Positions 50,478 to 57,532 of a stretch of DNA of 64,000 nt are shown here, one piece after another. Under the pieces are notes generated by a model that worked only from the letters and a program-made list of their open reading frames with translations, was not told where the DNA came from and ran no database searches. Position 1 is the stretch's first letter; each line of letters begins with the position of its first letter. The position numbers were made by a program, and so were the translations under genes. This DNA is from CBDFGE01 sp965247055 (GTDB taxonomy: Bacteria; Chloroflexota; Dehalococcoidia; Lucifugimonadales; JAGWBF01). The stretch covers positions 1-64,000 of the forward strand of contig CBDFGE010000004.1 of NCBI GenBank assembly GCA_965247055.1, written 5' to 3'.

Positions 50478-51671
50478 ACCCCACCTGGGACATCTTGCAA
50501 GGTGACTCCATCGAGGTCATGCGCGGCATGGAACTGGAGAGCGTCCACTGCTGCATAACCTCGCCTCCATATTGGGGTTTGCGGTCATACGGCGTGGACG
50601 GGGCCTACGGGCTGGAGCCGACGCTGGAGGAGTACATCGCCAACATGGTCGAGGTGTTCCGGGAGGTGCGGCGGGTGCTGCGGAAGGACGGCAGTCTTTG
50701 GCTTAACTTGGGAGACGTGTTCGCCCACAACGGAGCAAGTGGCGGCGCTAGCCCAGATGGTGCGCGGAAGGGCCGGGTTGCTGACCGTGCAGCTCAGGAG
50801 AAGATGGGATACACAGTACCGTCTGGCCTCAAACCCAAAGACCTGATCGGCCTACCCTGGCGAGTGGCCTTCGCGCTCCAGGCCGACGGCTGGTGGCTCC
50901 GGTCGGACATCGTGTGGCACAAGCCGAACCCGATGCCCGAGAGCGTCACGGACCGGCCCACGCGGGCGCACGAATACGTGTTCCTGCTGAGCAAGTCGGC
51001 GCGTTATTACTGGGACGCTGACGCGATTCGGGAGCCTCACAAATCCGAGAGCATAAAACGTTACGAATGCGGCCTGCATACGGGCGCCCCTGACGACGGC
51101 ATTGTTGCTGCTGGTGCAAGGACTGGTGTGTTTTGGTCAGACCGGATGGGAGACCATATGAATGCGGTGGGCGCGAACAAGCGCACGGTCTGGAGCATCG
51201 CCACGCAGCCCTACAAGGAAGCGCATTTTGCCACATACCCAGAGAAGCTTGTGGAACCGTGCATCTTGGCTGGCACCAGTGAGCGCGGCGTCTGTGGCGT
51301 GACAGGCGCACCGTGGGCGAGGGTGACTGAAGTTAGTGGTGGCACGATTGGGCGGTCATGGCATGACCATGAGGAGGACGAGGTTAGGGGTCAGAGGTCT
51401 GGGCGGGATGAGCCTGGCGGGTGACCGTGGCAACGGCCCATACAAACGGGATACCCTCGGCTGGCAGCCCACCTGCGACCACGACTCAGAGCCGGTGCCC
51501 GCCACCGTTTTGGACCCGTTCTGCGGCAGCGGCACCACCGGCGTGGTTGCCCTGCGGCACGGACGCTCGTTCATCGGCATCGAGCTGAACCCTGAGTATA
51601 TCGAGCTGGCGCGGAAGCGGATCATCGACGATGCGCCGATGCTGAATGCACCGGCGGAGGCTCTCGCATGA
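50474..51671 (+). CDS. DNA methyltransferase (N4/N6, motif IV before motif I), frameshifted
   Basis: The first frame (GTG 50474) carries motif IV TSPPYWGLRSYG, WLNLGDVFAHNG, GLPWRVAFALQADGWWLRSD and HEYVFLLSKSARYYWDADAI. It ends at 51424. Motif I DPFCGSGTTGVVALRHGRSF and GIELNPEYIELA are in the next frame to 51671. One extra base between about 51380 and 51421 joins them. Order IV-TRD-I is of the beta type; SPPY favours N4-cytosine. Probably phage self-protection or regulation. No cognate nuclease adjacent. Confidence 0.85.
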
Positions 51672-52720
51672 CTGACACGCTGCGCGCAGCCCTCTACAGC
51701 ATCCCGGCGAGCTGCGACCGCGAGACGTGGTGGCAGGTTGGCGCCGCACTCAAGACCGAGTTGGGCGAGGCCGGATTTGCGTTGTTCGACTCGTGGTCCC
51801 AGACCGCGCCCGACAAGTACGACCGCACAGCGACAGCGTCCACGTGGCGTTCAGTGCATGCTGACCGCTTCACGATCGGCACGGTCTACCACCTGGCCAA
51901 GGATTACGGCTGGGCTGGCCAGGCGTCGGCAAGGCATCAACCAAGTCCTGAGGAGAGGCGGCTGTGGGCGGAAGCTAGGAGACGTGAAGAAGCCGAGCGC
52001 AATCGCCGTGAGGCGGACGCGGCGGCGAAGGCTGAAAGGATGATCATGGAGGCCGAGTACGTTGACCCGCGAGCACGGCGAGCGCGGAATGGCCGCCAGA
52101 GCGACGAAGTGCCGAGCGCGCATCCTTACCTGGTAGCCAAGGGCTTCGCTCAGCAGGACGGCCTTGTGTTGGACGGCAACCTACTGGTGCCGATGCGCCA
52201 CTACCAAGCCTATGAGCGAGTCCAGTCCGTTCAAATGATCGGCCCCGATGGCACCAAGAAGTTCCTTCCCGGCGGCAAGGCCAAGGGCGGGGTCTACAAC
52301 CTGGGACGCCACTGGACCCGCTGGTGCGTTGAGGGCTACGTCACCGGGCTCTCCGTCCAGGCCGCCCTCCGGCGCATGTCCCGGCAAGACCAGGTGGTGG
52401 TGTGCTTCTCGGCGGGCAACTTGGCCCACGTCGCGCCGCCAGCGGGTTCTACCCCGCGAGCGCAGTACGTGATCGCCGACCACGACTGGTGGCGATGTCC
52501 CAAGAAAGAATGCCGGGCCAAGTGGGACTACGAGTCTAAGCGCTGTCCCTCTTGTGGGTCTTCGGGGGTAACCGAACCGGCAGGTGAGAAGTATGCAAAG
52601 CAGACGGGACTCCCGTACTGGATGCCGCCAGAACCGGGGACCGACGCCAACGACTACCACCAGGCCCACGGCGTCGAGTCTCTGGCGAAAGAGCTGAGGA
52701 GGATGCAATCGACCATGTGA
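51668..52720 (+). CDS. Primase/toprim-like replication protein
   Basis: 350 residues. The N-terminal PriCT-2-like block (LRAALYSIPASCDRETWWQV...TFDSWSQTAPDKYD-like) is followed by a charged linker and a toprim-like domain: CVEGYVTGLSVQAALRRMSR (catalytic Glu), QYVIADHDWW (DxD) and a zinc knuckle CPKKECRAKWDYESKRCPSC. It overlaps the methyltransferase stop. Likely works with the helicase in phage replication. Confidence 0.7.
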   Translation: MTDTLRAALYSIPASCDRETWWQVGAALKTELGEAGFALFDSWSQTAPDKYDRTATASTWRSVHADRFTIGTVYHLAKDYGWAGQASARHQPSPEERRLWAEARRREEAERNRREADAAAKAERMIMEAEYVDPRARRARNGRQSDEVPSAHPYLVAKGFAQQDGLVLDGNLLVPMRHYQAYERVQSVQMIGPDGTKKFLPGGKAKGGVYNLGRHWTRWCVEGYVTGLSVQAALRRMSRQDQVVVCFSAGNLAHVAPPAGSTPRAQYVIADHDWWRCPKKECRAKWDYESKRCPSCGSSGVTEPAGEKYAKQTGLPYWMPPEPGTDANDYHQAHGVESLAKELRRMQSTM

Positions 52721-52721
52721 G

Positions 52722-53083
52722 GCGACGATAGTCGCATTCCACGCAGGCGGCGCGAAAGTCCGCCCGCTCCCCGGCTTGGCCAGAAATACAACGTGCGGCG
52801 GGGAGCGTGAGTAGGCAGTTACCGGATGGGGTCCCCTCAAAGCTGCCGTCCCAGCGCGAAAGACCGAAGGGAGAGGGGCGATGCCAGGAGAGCATCGGGA
52901 AGTAGCGGTCAACTCGGTAGGGCGTCCTGGCGCCACTGTCGAGGCCCTGAGTGTCCCAAGCTGGCTCCAATACCGGAGACAAGACACCGGGCATAGCGAG
53001 GCCCCCTCTACGGAGGGGTTAGCCTCGCTATGCCCATCGGAACCCAGCTTCACCATCCCGGAGCCCTTCTAGAGATAGAAGAC
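52722..53083 (+). ncRNA. Candidate structured RNA of unknown class
   Basis: The stretch lacks a credible ORF but has many stems: GCGAC-gata-GTCGC (52722-52735); GGCGG with a GAAA-type loop (52746-52764); GCTCCCCG/CGGGGAGC (52766-52806); GGCAG/CTGCC (52814-52847); CGATGC/GCATCG (52879-52897); GGCG/CGCC (52921-52934); a 14-bp stem GGGCATAGCGAGGC/GCCTCGCTATGCCC (52989-53035) capped by CCCCTC-TACG-GAGGGG, a UNCG tetraloop; and CTTCT/AGAAG (53068-53083). GCGCGAAAG occurs twice. Not obviously a group I intron, RNase P or tmRNA. Orientation is assumed from the flanking genes. Confidence 0.6.
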
Positions 53084-53113
53084 CCTAGGAGATGTTAGAT
53101 AGGAGATCCCACA

Positions 53114-53200
53114 GTGGGGATTACCGAACGAGGTAGTGAAAAGGACTTCCAGCAGGCGGTCCGCGATCTGGCGGCGCTGCTGAGCTGGACGGTCTGGTAA
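53114..53200 (+). pseudogene. N-terminal fragment of a VRR-NUC-type nuclease
   Basis: GTG-led ORF of 28 codons: GITERGSEKDFQQAVRDLAA then LLSWTVW, then TAA. It resembles the N-terminus of the VRR-NUC protein at 54629 (TEKEFQSAVRDYARYRGWRC). A truncated paralogue. Confidence 0.6.
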
Positions 53201-53230
53201 TGGTGGGGCTAAGCCACCAGAGGAGGAGTG

Positions 53231-53806
53231 ATGGACCTTAAGGCACTACAGAAAGAGGCCCACGCCATCGCCAAGGACCACGGCTGGTGGGATGAACCCC
53301 GCACCTTCGGCGACCTGATCGCGCTGGTGCACTCAGAGCTGAGCGAGGCGCTGGAGGCGTATCGGGAGCATGGGAATACCACTAACGCGTGGATGGAACT
53401 TGTTGATGAGGATAGTGACGACCGTATTCCAGTTGGTGTTGGTCATGAACTGGCCGACGTGGTGATCCGGGTGGCGGACATGGCGGAGTGGTTGAAGGTT
53501 GATCTCGCCCAGGCCCGTGAAGAAGACGAAGACCTTGGGGAGGCCAAACAAGCCTACTTAGAGCACAGACTGTCGGGGAACCTCGATTCGTTTGGTGAAT
53601 GGATAGCCGCCATACATGAAGACGTAGGAGATGCGGGATACCACCAACGCAACAGAAGTGACAATTTGGGTTCGCATCTAGTGTCTGTCATATGGATGGT
53701 TCAGGAGATGGCCGCCAACTACGGCATCGACCTGGACGCCGCCATCGAGGCCAAGATGGAGTACAACCGGGGCAGAAGCTACCGGCACGGAGGGAAGGCG
53801 CTGTGA
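53231..53806 (+). CDS. MazG-like nucleotide pyrophosphohydrolase
   Basis: ATG 53231 with gaggagg upstream (GTG 53228 is in frame too). All-helical pattern with ExxE: DLIALVHSELSEALEAYREH and GHELADVVIRVADMAEWLKV, then a second helical half (SHLVSVIWMVQEMAANYGID, AIEAKMEYNRGR). Probably hydrolyses NTPs during phage growth. The 60-residue insert is Asp/Glu-rich. Confidence 0.75.
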   Translation: MDLKALQKEAHAIAKDHGWWDEPRTFGDLIALVHSELSEALEAYREHGNTTNAWMELVDEDSDDRIPVGVGHELADVVIRVADMAEWLKVDLAQAREEDEDLGEAKQAYLEHRLSGNLDSFGEWIAAIHEDVGDAGYHQRNRSDNLGSHLVSVIWMVQEMAANYGIDLDAAIEAKMEYNRGRSYRHGGKAL

Positions 53807-54309
53807 GCGACCGCCACGACCTCGGCATCTGCGAGTGCGTTCCTGGCTGCGGCGAGCGTAAGGAAGCGGTGCGCCGGATGCAAGAGCCCAAGCCTTTAGG
53901 GAACTTAGGTTACTTGGTGCTGGCGAAACGGGGGCGGACGCCACTCCGTGCCGTCGCCAAGCAGATAGGGATCAGTGCCCCCACTCTATCTAGGATCGAG
54001 CACGGCGGGGCACCGGATATTGGAACCTTCGGCAAGCTATGCCGTTGGCTGGAAGTAGACCCCGCCGCGTTACTCGAAGTGCCGGAGCCCGTGCCCAGCC
54101 GCCCCGTGACCGGGCCGCTGAAGCAGGCGTTCGCCGACTGGATCGACCGGCGCACGGCCCAGGGCGTGGAGACCTACGGGCAGCCGCTAGCGACCCACAA
54201 CGGGCGCGACGCTGAGCGGGACATGCTGGAGGAACTGCTCGACTTTTGCCAGTACCAGCAACAGCGGCTCATGGAACTGGAGGACGAAGTACGGGCACTA
54301 AGGCCGTGA
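53803..54309 (+). CDS. XRE-family HTH protein with N-terminal Cys motif
   Basis: GTG 53803 overlaps the MazG stop. After CECVPGCGERKEAVRRM (possible metal site) comes an XRE helix-turn-helix (LGYLVLAKRGRTPLRAVAKQ then IGISAPTLSRIEHGGAPDIG), then a MazG-partner-like helical tail ending LDFCQYQQQRLMELEDEVRA. A phage transcription regulator. Confidence 0.65.
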   Translation: MSDRHDLGICECVPGCGERKEAVRRMQEPKPLGNLGYLVLAKRGRTPLRAVAKQIGISAPTLSRIEHGGAPDIGTFGKLCRWLEVDPAALLEVPEPVPSRPVTGPLKQAFADWIDRRTAQGVETYGQPLATHNGRDAERDMLEELLDFCQYQQQRLMELEDEVRALRP

Positions 54310-54317
54310 TCCTCTAG

Positions 54318-54635
54318 GTGGGAGTGCGAGTAGAAATGGAGCAAGACCGAGCCGAGCGTTATCGTGAGCTAGGCGAAATCGGGAAACCGCACCTGGTCTT
54401 GTACCGAGAGACTAGAGAGGGAAGCCCTGTCCCACCAGGCATTCCTTGGATATACGCACCGAAGCCGGATCGATGTGGTCATTGCGGTGCAGGTGGTAAG
54501 GCAAATGTCGACCGGATCGGCATCTCACCTGGAGACGGTTGGCAGTGCCTACGGTGTGGATGGGCTGTCTACGATCCTGAGCGGGACCAGCCCATACCGG
54601 CTCGGACAGGGAGCCCCTATAAGACGAAATGGTGA
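54318..54635 (+). CDS. Zinc-ribbon phage protein, unknown function
   Basis: GTG start at 54318 or ATG at 54336. The 105-residue product has CGHCGAGGKANVDRIGISPG then WQCLRCGWAVYDPE, two CxxC knuckles. Its end overlaps the VRR-NUC start by 7 nt. Confidence 0.6.
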   Translation: MGVRVEMEQDRAERYRELGEIGKPHLVLYRETREGSPVPPGIPWIYAPKPDRCGHCGAGGKANVDRIGISPGDGWQCLRCGWAVYDPERDQPIPARTGSPYKTKW

Positions 54636-54916
54636 CACACCAGACGGAGAAGGAGTTCCAGTCGGCGGTGCGAGACTATGCACGCTATCGAGGCTGGCGT
54701 TGCTACTGCGTCTGGGACTCCCGTCACAGCCCCAAGGGCTGGCCGGACTTGGTGCTGCTGCGTCCGCCTAGGATGGTGGTGGCGGAACTGAAAACCACGC
54801 GGGGGAGGCTGACTCAGGACCAACGGGAGGCGCTAGACATGCTAGTGGCGTGTGGGGTGGAGGCGTTCGCTTGGTGGCCTGAGTCCTGGTCCGTCATTGA
54901 GAAAACGCTGGAGTGA
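54629..54916 (+). CDS. VRR-NUC domain nuclease
   Basis: 95 residues, minimal VRR-NUC: TEKEFQSAVRDYARYRGWRC, CVWDSRHSPKGWPDLVLLRP with the catalytic Asp, MVVAELKTTRGRLTQDQREA (ExK) and ALDMLVACGVEAFAWWPES. Stand-alone VRR-NUC proteins are common phage nucleases. Confidence 0.85.
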   Translation: MVTHQTEKEFQSAVRDYARYRGWRCYCVWDSRHSPKGWPDLVLLRPPRMVVAELKTTRGRLTQDQREALDMLVACGVEAFAWWPESWSVIEKTLE

Positions 54917-54941
54917 CAGCGACTCTAAGGAGGAGGTTGAG

Positions 54942-55121
54942 GTGATCGAAGCAACGTGTTTTGAGTGCGGCGAGAAGATGGCCCTTCAGTGGCTCCAGGC
55001 GGACCCACACGAGACACCGGAGCGATATCTTGTCTGTGAGGGCTGCGGGCATCTAGAGGAAGTGGTTCCGGCTGACATTGTGGCCCACGACGAGGAGAGG
55101 CCCCGGATGCCTGGGCTCTAG
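54942..55121 (+). CDS. Small zinc-ribbon protein
   Basis: GTG 54942 with aaggaggagg upstream; 59 residues: CFECGEKMALQWLQADPHET and LVCEGCGHLEEVVPAD, two CxxC pairs. Unknown function; last gene before the MITE-like repeat. Confidence 0.55.
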   Translation: MIEATCFECGEKMALQWLQADPHETPERYLVCEGCGHLEEVVPADIVAHDEERPRMPGL

Positions 55122-55192
55122 CGATACCAACCCATGGGACGCTGAGAGCATGGCCGGGAAGGTCAGTAGATTAGTGGTGGACGGAGGAGGAC

Positions 55193-55316
55193 GGTAGTGG
55201 TTCAGTTTGACACCGTTACGATAGTTAACGAAATGCAGATTCTACTGGTTTTTGTCGAGGGTGGAAGGCGATAGCACTAACGGCGCCGTATGTATGACTG
55301 AAACTGAACCACTACC
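55193..55316. repeat. MITE-like element with perfect 16-bp terminal inverted repeats
   Basis: GGTAGTGGTTCAGTTT at 55193-55208 and its exact complement AAACTGAACCACTACC at 55301-55316 bound 124 bp without an ORF. Inner segments (ccgttacgatag and ctatcgcc...ccgtta-like) remain partly complementary. No target duplication seen. Confidence 0.7.
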
Positions 55317-55331
55317 ATATTAGCTAGTCCA

Positions 55332-55365
55332 TTGACATTACGGCCTTCGTTGTGTATAATACACA
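55332..55365 (+). promoter_or_regulatory. Consensus promoter with overlapping palindromic operator of hicAB
   Basis: TTGACA 55332-55337, 17 nt, TATAAT 55355-55360: a perfect sigma70 consensus. A 15-bp perfect palindrome TGTGTAT-A-ATACACA (55351-55365) lies over the -10. The predicted start site falls at or next to the hicA ATG (55367), so the mRNA may be leaderless. Confidence 0.8.
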
Positions 55366-55366
55366 T

Positions 55367-55567
55367 ATGGACAGGGATAGCAGGGCAATCATACGGAGGC
55401 TTCGCAGGGATCGATGGGAACTCGACAGAGTAAAAGGCAGTCATCATCAGTTCGTCCACCCTGAGAGTTCTGGTGTTTTAACGGTCGCACACCCTGTCAA
55501 GGACATACCGATAAAGACGCTCAGGGAAATTTACCGGCAGGCGGGCTGGGATTGGAGTAAACGCTAA
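55367..55567 (+). CDS. hicA: HicA-type mRNA interferase toxin
   Basis: 66 residues from ATG 55367: IIRRLRRDRWELDRVKGSHH then QFVHPE, HPVKDIPIKTLREIYRQAGW. The GSHH motif holds the catalytic His and the dsRBD-like fold pattern matches HicA. It overlaps the hicB start (TAATG). The GTG at 55352 lies inside the promoter and is rejected. Confidence 0.9.
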   Translation: MDRDSRAIIRRLRRDRWELDRVKGSHHQFVHPESSGVLTVAHPVKDIPIKTLREIYRQAGWDWSKR

Positions 55568-56007
55568 TGCATTATCCGGTTGTAATACACGTGGAACCTG
55601 GGAGTAGCTACGGGGTGACGGTTCCCGACCTGCCCGGCTGCTTTTCGGGCGCTGAAACGTTGGACATGGCGATTGCCCGTGCTAGTGAGGCTGTGGCATT
55701 TCATATCGAAGGGTTGCTGTTACAAGGTTTACCGGCGCCTCCCCCGCAACCCATTGCCGCTCACCAAGCCAACCCCGACTATGCGGATGGTATCTGGGTG
55801 CTTGTGCCTATCGACCTCGCGTTGCTATCCGAGAAGTCGGTCCGCGTCAACATCTCCATGCCGTCCCGTGTGCTGGCTGCTCTGGATGCAGTAGCAGAGA
55901 GGGAGGGTTCGACGCGGTCTTCTCTGCTCACGCAATCAGCTCTAGGGCTTATCAAGGGACCACGGTACATCCGTGATAGATGGGAAATGGACGAGGATAC
56001 CCCCTAA
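55567..56007 (+). CDS. hicB: HicB-type antitoxin with RHH-like C-terminus
   Basis: 146 residues. The N-terminal HicB domain YPVVIHVEPGSSYGVTVPDL then PGCFSGAETLDMAIARASEA; the C-terminal segment VRVNISMPSRVLAALDAVAE then REGSTRSSLLTQSALGLI is a ribbon-helix-helix DNA-binding domain, which should recognise the palindrome over the promoter. Neutralises HicA and autoregulates the operon. Confidence 0.9.
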   Translation: MHYPVVIHVEPGSSYGVTVPDLPGCFSGAETLDMAIARASEAVAFHIEGLLLQGLPAPPPQPIAAHQANPDYADGIWVLVPIDLALLSEKSVRVNISMPSRVLAALDAVAEREGSTRSSLLTQSALGLIKGPRYIRDRWEMDEDTP

Positions 56008-56054
56008 GCCCTAAATAAAAAGTTAAACTCAGGATACGTCATACAAGAGCCTTC

Positions 56055-56336
56055 CTATTCCCCATCGCCACTAGTCCCCTTTGCCCTGGACTCGCTGTAG
56101 CGTCCCTCCCGCTGCCAGGTGTCCAGGGCTTCCTTTGAATACCGCTTGCCCTTGGGCGGTTCCTGCAACAACAGGCCCCTTAGAGCCATCTTGATTGCCT
56201 TGTGGTACCTGGGGTAGGACTGGCCCCGCCGCCAAACGGCCACAGTCTTCCGGTATGTGCCCAGCTCTTCGGCAATGGCCGCATCGGTCCACTTCTGACC
56301 TCTTAGTTGGTCCAGCAGCTCTTGAATCTCGTTCAT
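56055..56336 (-). CDS. HTH regulator, divergent from the terminase region
   Basis: 93 residues: NEIQELLDQLRGQKWTDAAI then AEELGTYRKTVAVWRRGQSY, an HTH resembling phage Cro-like or transposase-type helices; basic C-terminus. No good Shine-Dalgarno. It faces away from a promoter with two inverted repeats (56361-56427), which it may bind. Confidence 0.6.
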   Translation of the reverse strand: MNEIQELLDQLRGQKWTDAAIAEELGTYRKTVAVWRRGQSYPRYHKAIKMALRGLLLQEPPKGKRYSKEALDTWQREGRYSESRAKGTSGDGE

Positions 56337-56360
56337 GCGGGCCAGGATGCAACGATTAGC

Positions 56361-56427
56361 AGTTGCTATAGGTGCGTGTTAGCAACTACTGGTTGTAGTT
56401 GACACTAGTACCGACACAGCATATGGT
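56361..56427 (+). promoter_or_regulatory. Rightward promoter with operator-like inverted repeats
   Basis: TTGACA at 56399-56404, 17 nt, TATGGT at 56422-56427. Upstream are AGTTGCTA/TAGCAACT (56361-56368 and 56380-56387) and CAACTAC/GTAGTTG pairs that reach the -35. This arrangement fits a regulated late or replication promoter. Confidence 0.6.
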
Positions 56428-56441
56428 AGTAAGGAAGGGAC

Positions 56442-56630
56442 ATGGCGGAAAACCTACGCCTGCACACGGAGAGCAAGGACGGCAGCCCTACAACTCGGAG
56501 CGTCTGGAGACTCCCCATCCGCAAGGATAAGGATAACGTTATAGGGAAAAATCATGCAAAAACATTTTTCAAGACTATTTTTCTCATTATCACGTTATCT
56601 GGTTATCCGCTAGGCACGGCCCAGATATGA
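56442..56630 (+). CDS. Small ORF after the regulated promoter, unknown function
   Basis: ATG with aaggaagg 5 nt upstream, directly after the promoter; 62 residues, AENLRLHTESKDGSPTTRSV then basic and hydrophobic (FFKTIFLIITLSGYPLG). The second half is coded by the ttatc-rich repeat region, so the ORF may be a leader or a truncated gene. Confidence 0.4.
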   Translation: MAENLRLHTESKDGSPTTRSVWRLPIRKDKDNVIGKNHAKTFFKTIFLIITLSGYPLGTAQI

Positions 56631-56665
56631 TAACCATCGCCAAAAAAGATTATCCCACATTATCC
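56525..56665. repeat. Array of GGATAA/TTATCC short repeats (iteron-like)
   Basis: About eight GATAA/TTATC motifs in 140 bp, on both strands: ggataaggataacgttat (56525-56542, with palindrome ATAACGTTAT), attatc 56586, gttatc 56594, ggttatcc 56601, gataacc 56629, attatccc 56649, cattatccg 56658. The segment is AT-rich relative to flanks. Confidence 0.6.
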
Positions 56666-56715
56666 GAGTACCGGATTGTGGGACCGCCCGGCACAGGCGT
56701 AGCCTACTAACAAAT

Positions 56716-56727
56716 GGGGGGGGGGGG
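56716..56727 (+). repeat. Run of 12 G residues
   Basis: A homopolymer of twelve G lies between the two short-repeat arrays. It may be a true feature or partly an assembly artefact. Confidence 0.6.
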
Positions 56728-56768
56728 TAAATGGGCAAATCGATGGTTATACAAAAGGGTCGATACTC

Positions 56769-56855
56769 AGGCGTTAGTTCCTTAGTTGGTTAGTTTTCAG
56801 CTACGACCCAGACACACTAACCAAAACGCCTGTAACTAACAATCTCGTTAGTTAA
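56769..56855. repeat. Array of GTTAGT repeats within an inverted repeat
   Basis: GTTAGTT or its complement occurs about six times (56773, 56782, 56789, 56816, 56834, 56847). CAGGCGTT (56769) and AACGCCTG (56825) form the outer arms. It lies between the G run and the small terminase. Confidence 0.6.
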
Positions 56856-56980
56856 AGGCCCAAAACAGCCAATTCCAGGAGAGGAAGATGACCATATCTA
56901 CTAAATGTTCTGCATCAGAGCAAGGCGGCGGTCCGAGACATTTAAGCAGCGGCAAAAGTGGACTCACGTATGACGCCTAA

Positions 56981-57532
56981 GTGGGAGCAGTACACGGGCC
57001 AAGTAGCAGAATGCACGGTATCAGTCGTGGAATCTACACGGTAGCAGTTGTGGGACTCTCCAAAGAACAGATAGGGGAACAGGCTGAACGGCGCCAGAAG
57101 GTGGCAGGATTGTACCTGCGGCGTATCCAGCCGTTTGTCATCGCCCGTACCCTGAATCACCGCTACGAGACTATCAAGAAAGATATCGCATGGCTCGAAG
57201 CACAGTGGCACAAGGAGCTAGTAGATGACCCGATAGCCATCATTCGCCGAGAACTGGCAAGCCTCGATGATATTGAGCGGGACTGTGCCATGCAGTTCAG
57301 CGGCTCCTTGCATCCCAAATGGCTTACGATCCGCCTACAGTGCCAGGAGCGCAGGGCAAAGCTGCTGGGGCTGGATGCTGCGCAGAAGCTGGAGCACAGC
57401 GGCAAGGACGGCGGGCCTATACAGATGGACATGAAGGTGATACTGGATGCTCTCAACGACCCTGAAGCAAGAGACGCGCTTGACGCTCTTAGCAGGCGCC
57501 TGGAGAGCCAGTCCAGCGGCGACGGCAGCTAG
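56981..57532 (+). CDS. Putative small terminase subunit (HTH protein)
   Basis: 183 residues in the long frame; real start may be 57011 (ATG) or 57050 (GTG, VGLSKEQIGEQ). RRQKVAGLYLRRIQPFVIAR then TLNHRYETIKKDIAWLEAQW is an HTH-like DNA-binding region; the C-terminal half (LDALNDPEARDALDALSRRL) is helical. Position immediately before terL supports TerS. It overlaps terL by 86 nt. Confidence 0.65.
   Translation: MGAVHGPSSRMHGISRGIYTVAVVGLSKEQIGEQAERRQKVAGLYLRRIQPFVIARTLNHRYETIKKDIAWLEAQWHKELVDDPIAIIRRELASLDDIERDCAMQFSGSLHPKWLTIRLQCQERRAKLLGLDAAQKLEHSGKDGGPIQMDMKVILDALNDPEARDALDALSRRLESQSSGDGS

Noticed and set aside
52881..53072. 63-residue ORF in the structured region
   Set aside because: Codons cross the perfect hairpins and the peptide has no protein-like pattern; the RNA explanation fits better.
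52722..53083. Group I intron, RNase P RNA or tmRNA identity for the structured region
   Set aside because: A short GAAAGTCCG resemblance to RNase P was seen, but conserved core elements of all three classes were not found.
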